Both the position numbers and the translations under genes were made by a program. From positions 4,461,162 through 4,525,161 of the forward strand of contig JBBCGH010000001.1 in the NCBI GenBank assembly GCA_037200445.1: a stretch of 64,000 bases of DNA. The letters run 5' to 3'. Below the pieces are notes generated by a model. That model had not been told where the DNA came from and ran no database searches. It saw only the letters and a program-made list of their open reading frames with translations. This DNA comes from Alphaproteobacteria bacterium. GTDB taxonomy: Bacteria; Pseudomonadota; Alphaproteobacteria; Rhizobiales; Xanthobacteraceae. This document shows, piece by piece, positions 17,718 to 25,312 of the stretch (positions within the stretch are counted from its first letter, which is position 1; every line of letters begins with the position of its first letter).

Positions 17718-18581
17718 CTACGGCGTGCGGAAAAGCGGCTCACCCATGCGAATGATGCAGCCGGACTGCACGCTCTCGACGAACGACCACGCGGCCGGCG
17801 CAAGCATCACGATGGTCGAGCCATGCTCGAACCATCCCATCTCGTCGCCCTTCCGATAGCGGGCGTTGCAGGTCATCACGTTGGGGCCGCGATAGGCGAG
17901 ATCGAGCGGGCCATGGAGACACTCGAGCCGGATCGAGGCGACGAGGATCGCGGCGACCGGCACCAGTGTCAGCAGATCGCCGTTCGCGAGGCGCGTCTCG
18001 ATCACGGCGCGCTCGTTCTTGCAGAACAGCTTCTCGATCCGCCGCAGCGCGATCGGATTCACATTCCAGGTGTCGCCGGAAATGTAGGTCACGCGCTCGA
18101 CGCCGCAGTCATGCGGCGCGTGGAAGCGGTGATACATGCTCGAGGTCAGGCGCAGCGTAACATAGAGGCCGTCGCGGTGGCGCTCGACCAGCTCCGGCGC
18201 GCCGACCAGGTCCGCAAGACTGTAAGGAAAGCCCTTGATCTGCAGCAGTTCGGTCCCGGCGATCCGCCCGTGCGCGCCGACGATCGCATCGCATGGACTG
18301 ACAACGACCTGTGGATTGCTGTTGATCGGCCGCACGCCCTCCTTCAGTTCCCGCGTGAAACAATCGTGGACGCTCCTGAACTTGGCTTTGCGCGCTTCGG
18401 CAAGATCGAGACCGGAGAACAGCCGCCACAGGACGATCGATGTGTCGCGAACGAGCGGTTGCTCGATCTTGCTGAACCATCCCATGAAGCGCGTCAGCAT
18501 GCGGCGCGGGATGCGGTTGGTGAGCAGGAAGTTGATGTCTTCCTGAAGGAAGACGTTTGTGAGAGTCGATCGCATTGTCAT
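17718..18581 (-). CDS. psd: phosphatidylserine decarboxylase proenzyme
   Basis: Converts phosphatidylserine to phosphatidylethanolamine at the inner membrane. The 287-residue precursor has the self-cleavage region FEHGSTIVMLAP near its C-terminus, where the Gly-Ser bond is cut and the Ser becomes the pyruvoyl group. YHRFHAPHDCGVERVTYISG, with its catalytic-type His residues, is also conserved. The gene starts 35 bases from the divergent aminotransferase gene, so the two promoters must overlap the 5' ends. The PE it makes is the substrate of PmtA encoded 2.4 kb away. Confidence 0.92.
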   Translation of the reverse strand: MTMRSTLTNVFLQEDINFLLTNRIPRRMLTRFMGWFSKIEQPLVRDTSIVLWRLFSGLDLAEARKAKFRSVHDCFTRELKEGVRPINSNPQVVVSPCDAIVGAHGRIAGTELLQIKGFPYSLADLVGAPELVERHRDGLYVTLRLTSSMYHRFHAPHDCGVERVTYISGDTWNVNPIALRRIEKLFCKNERAVIETRLANGDLLTLVPVAAILVASIRLECLHGPLDLAYRGPNVMTCNARYRKGDEMGWFEHGSTIVMLAPAAWSFVESVQSGCIIRMGEPLFRTP

Positions 18582-18616
18582 GAAACGGTTAGCCCCCGCG
18601 GATACGATTCGCGCTT

Positions 18617-20290
18617 ATGGATTCGCGCTATACGACCTTCGCGCTCTACGCCTTCGGCGCCGGCGCGCTCACCACATCGCTGGTCAAGCTCAAAGGCCGC
18701 CTTGCTCTGTCCAGGAGCAAGCACCGCTCGCTCACCGGGCACGTCCGGATGGCCCGCCGCCTTGCCGCGCTGGTGCCGTTCTACGAGTATGACGCGCATC
18801 GCTTCTTCCGCGCCGACGATCCCCCGGAAAAGATCGCGCTCAGCCGTGAGGCGGGCTTCTGCCGTCTTGCCGATCAGTACCGCGCACGCTTCGGCGCGAC
18901 CGCCGAGCTGACGGACGAGATCAGGGACAGCGTCTCCGACCTGCAATTCACCGATACCTACAAGGTGCCGTTCCAGTTCAGCGGTTACGTGCGCCGGCAC
19001 CTCAAGTCCGGCGTATTCCTGCAGTCCTCGTCCGGCGTGAAGGTCACCGACCTCGACGGCAACGAGTTCTACGACCTGACCGGCTCGTACGGCGTCAACC
19101 TGTTCGGCTACGACTTCTACAAGCAATGCATCGACCGCGCCGTCGAGCAGGCGCGCGGTCTCGGGCCGGTGCTCGGCTCTTACCATCCGGCGGTCGCCTA
19201 CAACGTGAAACGGCTGCGCGAGATCTCCGGGCTGGACGAAGTCTCGTTCCACATGTCCGGCACCGAAGCCGTGATGCAGGCGGTACGGCTTGCGCGCTAT
19301 CACACGCGCCGTACCCATCTGGTGCGCTTCTGCGGCGCCTATCACGGCTGGTGGGGCGACGTGCAGCCCGGCGTCGGCAATCCCACGACGCAGCGCGAGA
19401 CCTACACGCTCAACGACATGTCGGAGGACACGCTTCGTGTCCTTGCAACGCGCCGGGATATCGCCTGCGTGCTGGTCAACCCGCTGCAGGCGCTGCACCC
19501 CAACGCCAATGCGCCGAGCGACTCGTCCCTGGTCGACAGCGGCCGCAGCGCGCATCTCGACCGCGAGGCTTATGCCGAATGGCTGCGCCGTCTTCGCCAG
19601 GTGTGCACGAGCCGCGGCATTGTGCTGATCTTCGATGAGATCTTCCTCGGCTTCCGTGTCGCGCTCGGCGGCGCGCAGGACTATTTCGGCGTTCGCGCCG
19701 ACATGGTCACCTACGGCAAGACGCTGGGCGGCGGATTTCCCGTCGGCGTGCTGTGCGGCCGCAAGGACCTGATGCGCCGCTTCCGCGACGACCGGCCGGC
19801 CGACATCTGCTTCGCGCGCGGCACCTTCAATTCCCATCCCTATGTGATGACCGCGATGGAGGAATTCCTGCGGCGGCTGGAGACCTCGGACATCCGCTCG
19901 CTCTACGGCAACCTCGACCAGGTCTGGGACGAGCGCACCGCGCGGCTGAACGAGAAGCTGCAGCAGGCGCGCCTGCCGGTGCGCCTCGCCAATCTGTCCT
20001 CGATCTGGACCGTGCTCTACATGCAGCCGGCGCGCTACAACTGGATGCTCCAGTTCTACCTGCGCGCCGAAGGCCTCGCGCTGAGCTGGATCGGCACCGG
20101 CCGCCTGATCTTCAGCCTCAACTACACCGAGGCCGATTTCAACGCGGTCGCGGAGCGTTTCATCGCCGCCGCCAAAGCGATGCAGCAGGACGGCTGGTGG
20201 TGGGCCGATCCTGCCGCAACGAACAAGACGATCCGGCGCAAGATCCTGCGGGAAGTCCTCGCACATCGCTTGTCGCGGAAACGGGCCTGA
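18617..20290 (+). CDS. class III PLP-dependent aminotransferase with N-terminal extension
   Basis: 557 residues. The class III fold starts at about residue 125 (LQSSSGVKVTDLDGNEFYDL) and has MSGTEAVMQAVRLAR, the PLP-ring-contacting Tyr/His segment FCGAYHGWWGDV, DEIFLGFR and the PLP Lys in TYGKTLGGGFPVG. This pattern is closest to the glutamate-1-semialdehyde aminomutase branch, but the first 120 residues are extra and start with a hydrophobic segment (FALYAFGAGALTTSLV), which suggests membrane association. Divergent from psd by 35 bases. A role in making or changing an amine-bearing lipid head group is an inference from the neighbours. Confidence 0.85.
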   Translation: MDSRYTTFALYAFGAGALTTSLVKLKGRLALSRSKHRSLTGHVRMARRLAALVPFYEYDAHRFFRADDPPEKIALSREAGFCRLADQYRARFGATAELTDEIRDSVSDLQFTDTYKVPFQFSGYVRRHLKSGVFLQSSSGVKVTDLDGNEFYDLTGSYGVNLFGYDFYKQCIDRAVEQARGLGPVLGSYHPAVAYNVKRLREISGLDEVSFHMSGTEAVMQAVRLARYHTRRTHLVRFCGAYHGWWGDVQPGVGNPTTQRETYTLNDMSEDTLRVLATRRDIACVLVNPLQALHPNANAPSDSSLVDSGRSAHLDREAYAEWLRRLRQVCTSRGIVLIFDEIFLGFRVALGGAQDYFGVRADMVTYGKTLGGGFPVGVLCGRKDLMRRFRDDRPADICFARGTFNSHPYVMTAMEEFLRRLETSDIRSLYGNLDQVWDERTARLNEKLQQARLPVRLANLSSIWTVLYMQPARYNWMLQFYLRAEGLALSWIGTGRLIFSLNYTEADFNAVAERFIAAAKAMQQDGWWWADPAATNKTIRRKILREVLAHRLSRKRA

Positions 20291-20294
20291 GAAC

Positions 20295-20945
20295 TCAGGC
20301 GCCGCGCGGCTGTTCTTCCAGTTCTTCCTCGTCCTCGATGATCCCATGCTGCGCATGGCGCGGGTCGATCAGCTCACCGCGCAGCAGCGCAAACGGCGCC
20401 TTCCCATAGAGTTTGATGTCGTGGAACGGGTCGGTGAGGATCTTGGTCATCCAGACGAGGCCCGACTGGACGCCCTTGATGAAGAACAGGTGCACGGTGC
20501 GGAACAATAGCCCGCCGATACCGAGAACGAGCCACATCAGTCCGACGTGATTGACGAACCCGGCCGTCGTGCGGTGCGGCTCGAAGATGCCGAACAGGGT
20601 CGGATCGAAATAGAGCGGCAGCGGCGAGAGCGCCCAGATCGACAGCAGCACGATCTTGCGGTTGAGATTGTAGCCGACCTTGATCTCTTCCTTGTGCTCG
20701 TGGCTCGCCTGGTTGATGTGGTCGTAGCCGCGCGGCTCGAAGAAGAAGTGCCCGGCTTGCCGCGTCGGCATGGCGATCAGCCAGCCGATCAGCGCGGCCT
20801 TCGCGGGATCGGAGAAGGCGAGGGCATAGGCAGTCAGGAACGACAGCGCGCTCACCAGGTGGAGCGACTGGTTGATGCGGCTGTGATGGTAGTAACGATG
20901 GTCGTCCCAGCGCTGCTCTTTCAGCTCTTCCAGAAAGCTTGCCAT
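20295..20945 (-). CDS. membrane protein with Mpo1/DUF962-like His motifs
   Basis: 216 residues, about four hydrophobic segments, acidic C-terminal tail (IIEDEEELEEQ). The early region has H-x3-N-x3-H (His21, Asn25, His29 in HSRINQSLH) and then GHFFFE (His66, Glu70), the layout of the Mpo1/DUF962 family, whose yeast member is an Fe(II)-dependent dioxygenase shortening 2-hydroxy fatty acids. Overall similarity is limited, so the assignment is tentative. It lies convergent to the aminotransferase (4 bases apart) and upstream-adjacent to pmtA on the same strand, fitting a lipid role. Confidence 0.6.
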   Translation of the reverse strand: MASFLEELKEQRWDDHRYYHHSRINQSLHLVSALSFLTAYALAFSDPAKAALIGWLIAMPTRQAGHFFFEPRGYDHINQASHEHKEEIKVGYNLNRKIVLLSIWALSPLPLYFDPTLFGIFEPHRTTAGFVNHVGLMWLVLGIGGLLFRTVHLFFIKGVQSGLVWMTKILTDPFHDIKLYGKAPFALLRGELIDPRHAQHGIIEDEEELEEQPRGA

Positions 20946-20975
20946 TTCGTTCCCTTCCCCGATTGTCGAGCGGTG

Positions 20976-21665
20976 TCAGACGGCAGCGGCGAGGCGCGCC
21001 TGCGCCTCGATTGCGCCGGCCGGATGCTTTCCGAAACGGATAAGCGAGAAGTGTCCGAGCGGCGGCATTGCGCGCCGCTCGATCAGGTAGACCTGCGGCG
21101 AGCGCACCAGCCAGTTGCCGTAGCGCTCCCACGGAAATTCGGTGCGCCAGCCGAGCTTGCGCGCCGCCGGCGCGATGAAGTGCTCGACGGCCTTGCGAGG
21201 GCCCGCTTCGGCGCCGACGCGGCTCAAGAGGATGATCTCGCCGCCGGGCTTGAGCACGCGTGCGAATTCGTTCAGCGCCGCTTCCGGATTGGGCACCGCA
21301 GTCACGACATACTGCGCAACGACGACATCGAATGAATCGTCGGGAAAATTCAGCCGCTCGGCGTCCATGACCTCGAGCGCCTCGACATGCTGCAGGCCGA
21401 TCTCGGCGACGCGGTCGCGCGCCTTTTTCAGCATGGCCTCGGAGATATCGACGCCGACGATGCGGTTGCGGCGCGAGTAGTCCGGCAGCGAAATGCCGGT
21501 GCCCACGCCGACCTCGAGGATGCGGCCGCCGATCCGCTCCGCCGCCGCGAGCGAGGCGCGGCGTCCGCGCTCGAATACCGGCCCGAACACCAAGTCGTAC
21601 ACCGGCGCCCACCGGTCATAGGCGCGTTCGACTGCATTTCTCTCGATCTCCAAGGCGACCGCCAC
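20976..21665 (-). CDS. pmtA: phosphatidylethanolamine N-methyltransferase, Rhodobacter type
   Basis: SAM-dependent methyltransferase of 229 residues that methylates PE in three steps to phosphatidylcholine. The start VERAYDRWAPVYDLVFGPVFERGRR is characteristic; SAM motif I is ILEVGVGTGISLPDY, followed by GVDISEAMLKKAR, DAERLNFPDDSFD and FARVLKPGGEIILLSR. The length fits the Rhodobacter class of PmtA rather than the Sinorhizobium class. It probably shares a transcript with the following Mpo1-like gene. UbiE-like quinone methyltransferases are similar in motifs but lack the VYDLVFGPVFE head. Confidence 0.82.
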   Translation of the reverse strand: MAVALEIERNAVERAYDRWAPVYDLVFGPVFERGRRASLAAAERIGGRILEVGVGTGISLPDYSRRNRIVGVDISEAMLKKARDRVAEIGLQHVEALEVMDAERLNFPDDSFDVVVAQYVVTAVPNPEAALNEFARVLKPGGEIILLSRVGAEAGPRKAVEHFIAPAARKLGWRTEFPWERYGNWLVRSPQVYLIERRAMPPLGHFSLIRFGKHPAGAIEAQARLAAAV

Positions 21666-21703
21666 TGCTCTCTCCTCACGTTGTCCTTATCGATTGGGCG
21701 CGA

Positions 21704-22756
21704 TTACCCATGCGCCGAGGCAGGCACCGGCGCGGCATGGATCTGTGGCTGCGGCGTGACGGCGACGCGGCCGACATGCGCGATGAACTGCCGCGCGCTC
21801 GTCGTCCAGGAGCGCGTCAGCGCAAATTCGCGGCACGCCTCGCGCGGCAGCTTGAGCGCGCCGAGGCACGCCGCGCGCAGATCCTCGTCGAGCACGCCGA
21901 TTGGCTGATCGCCGATCACGTCGCGCGGACCCATCACGGGAAACGCCGCAACCGGAATGCCGCTGGCGAGCGCCTCGAGCTGCACCACGCCGAAGGTGTC
22001 GGTGCGGCTCGGGAATACGAACACGTCGGCCGCCGCCATCAGCCCGGCGAGCTCGACGCCCTTTCGCAAGCCGAGGAAGGTCGCTTGCGGGAATCGCTGC
22101 TTGAGCTCTGCTTCCTGTGGTCCGTCGCCGATGACGACCTTGGAGCCCGGCAGGTCGAGCACCAGAAACGCTTCGAGGTTTTTCTCGACCGCGACGCGGC
22201 CGACGGTCAGAAAGATCGGCCGCGGCAGACCGAGCGCGACGGCGCGATGCGGCGCAAACAGCTCGGTGTTGACGCCGCGCGTCCACATGCTGAGGTTCTC
22301 GAAACCCCGGCTGTGCAATTCCGTCATCAGCGACATGGTCGAGACCATCGTCACCGTCGCGGCGGAATGGAAGCGCCGCAACACCGCGTAGCTCCAGGAT
22401 TCCGGGATCGGCGCCCGGGCCGCAATGTATTCGGGGAAGCACGTCGTGTAGCTGGTGGTGAACGGGCGTCCGCGCCGCCGGCAATAGGCGCGCACCGCAA
22501 AGCCGATCGGGCCCTCGGTCGCGATGTGGATCGCGTCGGGGTTCGCCGCGTCGATACGCCGCGCGATCTCACGGCCGTTCGGGATCGCAAGCCGAAGGTT
22601 CGCATAGGTCGGCAACGGGATCGACCGAAACCCCTCGGGAGTCAGGAACTCGATCGGCACGCCGAGGCCCCTCGCGGCTTCCGCCAGCGAGGTCAGCGTC
22701 CGCACCACACCGTTCACCTGAGGATGCCAGGCATCGGTCGCGATCAGCACGCGCAT
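21704..22756 (-). CDS. glycosyltransferase family 4 protein
   Basis: 350 residues with the GT-B plan: N-terminal ATDAWHPQVNGVVRTLTSLA (the conserved glycine-rich acceptor loop) and C-terminal donor half with FLTVGRVAVEKNLEAFL, VVIGDGPQ and PSRTDTFGVVQLEALASG. Such enzymes often add mannose or glucose to diacylglycerol or phosphatidylinositol. ATG 22756 has GGAG eight bases upstream and is preferred to the ATG two codons earlier. Placed between pmtA and a UPF0104 membrane protein, a role in glycolipid synthesis is likely but not proven. Confidence 0.87.
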   Translation of the reverse strand: MRVLIATDAWHPQVNGVVRTLTSLAEAARGLGVPIEFLTPEGFRSIPLPTYANLRLAIPNGREIARRIDAANPDAIHIATEGPIGFAVRAYCRRRGRPFTTSYTTCFPEYIAARAPIPESWSYAVLRRFHSAATVTMVSTMSLMTELHSRGFENLSMWTRGVNTELFAPHRAVALGLPRPIFLTVGRVAVEKNLEAFLVLDLPGSKVVIGDGPQEAELKQRFPQATFLGLRKGVELAGLMAAADVFVFPSRTDTFGVVQLEALASGIPVAAFPVMGPRDVIGDQPIGVLDEDLRAACLGALKLPREACREFALTRSWTTSARQFIAHVGRVAVTPQPQIHAAPVPASAHG

Positions 22757-22953
22757 CGGCATTCTCCGCAGGGCGAAGCGACCGGCCAGAGATGGCGGGT
22801 TGGAAGGTCGGCGGCCGTTGATGCTTGCCGCAGGCTTCGGCTCGATCGTCGTGCGAAGGAACCGCTCACTGCCACAGGCGAATCACCAAACGTTGGCCGA
22901 CGCCTGAATGACCGATCCGTATCTCAGTTCTATGACGCTGAGCCTTACTTCGC

Positions 22954-24012
22954 ATGACAGTGCGGGTAACAAATCTGTCGCACGCCGATGGCAATTGGGT
23001 TGGCGCGCATCGATTCGACCGGACAGGCGCAAAAAGATTCAGAATGCAGCTTGCTTCAGCGGTCGCGCGGATCGTTCGCCGGACAGCGAGCTGGGATGGC
23101 CTCGCCTTTGTCTTCAGCATCGGCCTTGTCGCGGCGGCCTGCGTCGTCCTCTACCGGTTGCTCGGCAATGTCGATGTCGAGAAATTCGCCGCCGCGCTGC
23201 GCTCGATCCCTCCGCGCGCGGTCATCACGGCGTTTGCCCTGATCGCCGCGAGCTACGTCATGCTCACCTTCTATGACTACTTCGCGCTGCGCGTGATCGG
23301 GCACACGCACATCCCGTATCGCATCGCCGCCCTCACCGGTTTCCTCGCCTACACCATCGGACACAACATCGGTGCAACGGTGTTCAGCGGCGGGCTGGTG
23401 CGCTACCGGATGTACCGGCGTTGGGGCCTTGGGCTCGTCGATATCGCCAAGATCGCCTTCATGACCGGGCTGACCTTCTGGCTCGGCAACGCCGTGGCGC
23501 TCGGCATCGGGCTCATCTACGCGCCGGACGTCGCGAGCGCCATCAGTCAGCTTCCCGCCCCCATCAACCGCGCCATTGCGGTTGGGGCGCTTGCGGTGAT
23601 TGCCGCTTATCTCGTCTGGCTCGTGCCGCGTCGGCGCACGATCGGGCGCAACGGCTGGACCGTGACGCTGCCGAATGCACCGCTGACGCTGATTCAGATC
23701 TGCATCGGCATCGCCGACCTCAGCCTCTCGGCGCTTGCGATGTACGTGCTGGTTGCGGCCTACGCGCCGGTCGATGTTGCCAGCGCGACCGTCGCCTACG
23801 TGCTCGGCGCCTTGCTCGGATTTGCCAGCCATGCGCCGGGCAATCTCGGCGTCTTCGATGCCGCGATGCTGCTTGCCCTGCCGCAAGTCGAAAAGGAGCA
23901 GCTGCTCGCCGCGCTGCTGATCTTCCGCTGCCTTTATTTCCTGATCCCGTTCGGCGTCGCGGTTACGTCCTTCGGCATCCGCGAGCTGTGGATGTCGCGC
24001 GCGCGTGAGTGA
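22954..24012 (+). CDS. UPF0104 / lysylphosphatidylglycerol synthase transmembrane-domain protein
   Basis: Polytopic inner-membrane protein with about eight helices of the MprF flippase-domain family (AglD/YbhN type). Conserved segments include GFLAYTIGHNIGATVFSGGLVRYRMY and FASHAPGNLGVFDAAMLLAL. There is no soluble aminoacyl-transferase domain, so it is a membrane part only, likely moving or exposing a lipid. The longest frame starts at 22954, but ATG 23044 (MQLASAVARIVRR) removes a 30-residue non-conserved head and may be the real start. Divergent from the glycosyltransferase; the next gene overlaps its end in the longer reading. Confidence 0.82.
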   Translation: MTVRVTNLSHADGNWVGAHRFDRTGAKRFRMQLASAVARIVRRTASWDGLAFVFSIGLVAAACVVLYRLLGNVDVEKFAAALRSIPPRAVITAFALIAASYVMLTFYDYFALRVIGHTHIPYRIAALTGFLAYTIGHNIGATVFSGGLVRYRMYRRWGLGLVDIAKIAFMTGLTFWLGNAVALGIGLIYAPDVASAISQLPAPINRAIAVGALAVIAAYLVWLVPRRRTIGRNGWTVTLPNAPLTLIQICIGIADLSLSALAMYVLVAAYAPVDVASATVAYVLGALLGFASHAPGNLGVFDAAMLLALPQVEKEQLLAALLIFRCLYFLIPFGVAVTSFGIRELWMSRARE

Positions 24013-24058
24013 ACCCATGATTCATGTCCCTGACACGCGACTCCGTTATCCCACCGGC

Positions 24059-24391
24059 ATGAACGGCATGATCGCAGGCTGGTTCGCGCTGCTCCTCGCG
24101 GGCGCGCTGGAGATCGCGTGGGCCTACGGCCTCAAGCACGCCGACGGGTTTACTCGCTTTTGGCCGAGTATCGGCACGGTCGCAGCCATCGGGCTGAGCT
24201 TCGCCTTCATGGCTCTCGCGCTTCGATCGATTCCGTTCGGCGCCGCCTATGCGGTCTGGTGCGGGATCGGGGTCGCCGGAACTGCGGCGCTGGAGATGCT
24301 CGCGTTCGGGGAACCGGCCGACGCGCTCCGGCTTTTCTGCCTGGCGCTGATCGCGACCGGGATCGTCGGCCTGAAACTCGCGAGTTCCTGA
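24059..24391 (+). CDS. SMR-family exporter, SugE/Gdx guanidinium type
   Basis: 110 residues, four transmembrane helices. The start MIAGWFALLLAGALEIAWAY carries the membrane Glu of the family in LEIAWAYGLKHADGFTRFWPS, a pattern typical of the SugE/Gdx branch (guanidinium export) rather than EmrE. A longer frame begins at 24005 overlapping the upstream gene, but the extra 18 residues are hydrophilic and not family-like. It acts as an antiparallel dimer driven by protons. I saw no guanidine riboswitch upstream. Confidence 0.82.
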   Translation: MNGMIAGWFALLLAGALEIAWAYGLKHADGFTRFWPSIGTVAAIGLSFAFMALALRSIPFGAAYAVWCGIGVAGTAALEMLAFGEPADALRLFCLALIATGIVGLKLASS

Positions 24392-24441
24392 AACCGCAGA
24401 ACCGTCATGGAAGCGCAAAACAAATCACCGATAAGCTGCGC

Positions 24442-25284
24442 ATGAACGTCAACGCTGACTTGCCCCTCGAACCCGACCAGGACGGCTCGGTTCGCGTTCG
24501 CACCCTGTTTTTATCCGACATCCACCTTGGCACCCGCGGCTGCCAGGCCGACAAATTGCTCGCTTTTCTGCGCGACTATGATGCCGAGACGATCTACCTG
24601 GTCGGCGACATCGTCGACGGGTGGGCGCTGCGCTCGAGCTGGTATTGGCCGCAGAGCCATAACGACGTGGTCCAGAAGCTGCTGCGCAAGGCGCGCAAGG
24701 GCGCGCGGATGATCTACATTCCCGGCAACCACGACGAGTTCCTGCGCGACTATTACGGCAGTCACTTCGGCGGCATCGAGGTGGTCGAAGACGCCACGTA
24801 TGTGACGGCCGACGGGCGGCACTATCTGGTCATTCATGGCGATCTTTTCGACGTGGTGATCAAGCACGCGCGCTGGCTCGCCCTGCTCGGCGACAAGGCC
24901 TACGATTTCGCGATCTGGCTCAACACGCATTTCAACGCCGTGCGCCGGATGCTCGGGTTCACCTACTGGTCGCTGTCGCGCTGGGCCAAGCTCAAGGTGA
25001 AGAACGCCGTGAACTTCATCGGCGCCTTCGAGACGGCGCTCGCCAAAGAGGCGCGCCGCCGCGGCGCCGAAGGGGTGATCTGCGGGCACATTCACCACCC
25101 GGTCATCCGCCCGCTCGAAGGTCTCACCTACGTGAATTGCGGCGACTGGGTGGAAAGCTGCACCGCGGTGGTCGAACAGTTCGACGGGCGGCTCGAAATC
25201 ATCGACTGGACCGCGATGCAGGCGAGCCCCGCGATCGTCGAGGCTATTGGATCGGAGTCGATCCAGACAATGCCGGTCAGCTAG
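24442..25284 (+). CDS. LpxH-like calcineurin metallophosphoesterase
   Basis: 280 residues with all metal-binding blocks of the calcineurin-like fold: FLSDIHLGTRGCQ (D-x-H), LVGDIVDGW (GD), YIPGNHDEF (GNH), LVIHGDLFD (H) and GVICGHIHHPVIR (GH-x-H). This is the UDP-2,3-diacylglucosamine diphosphatase-related group (LpxH2-like) common in alphaproteobacteria, whose members may cleave UDP-lipid or other phosphoester substrates. It closes the envelope-lipid cluster and is 50 bases after the SMR gene. True LpxH activity is uncertain because this order usually has LpxI. Confidence 0.85.
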   Translation: MNVNADLPLEPDQDGSVRVRTLFLSDIHLGTRGCQADKLLAFLRDYDAETIYLVGDIVDGWALRSSWYWPQSHNDVVQKLLRKARKGARMIYIPGNHDEFLRDYYGSHFGGIEVVEDATYVTADGRHYLVIHGDLFDVVIKHARWLALLGDKAYDFAIWLNTHFNAVRRMLGFTYWSLSRWAKLKVKNAVNFIGAFETALAKEARRRGAEGVICGHIHHPVIRPLEGLTYVNCGDWVESCTAVVEQFDGRLEIIDWTAMQASPAIVEAIGSESIQTMPVS

Positions 25285-25312
25285 CGGCTGTGCCGCAAAA
25301 CAGGCCCGAGCG

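Noticed and set aside
17718-18911. Long plus-strand frame opposite psd
   Set aside because: Mirror of psd; no domain and wrong composition.
23990-24120. Guanidine riboswitch before the SMR exporter
   Set aside because: The upstream bases are the coding end of the UPF0104 gene and no guanidine aptamer motif is visible.
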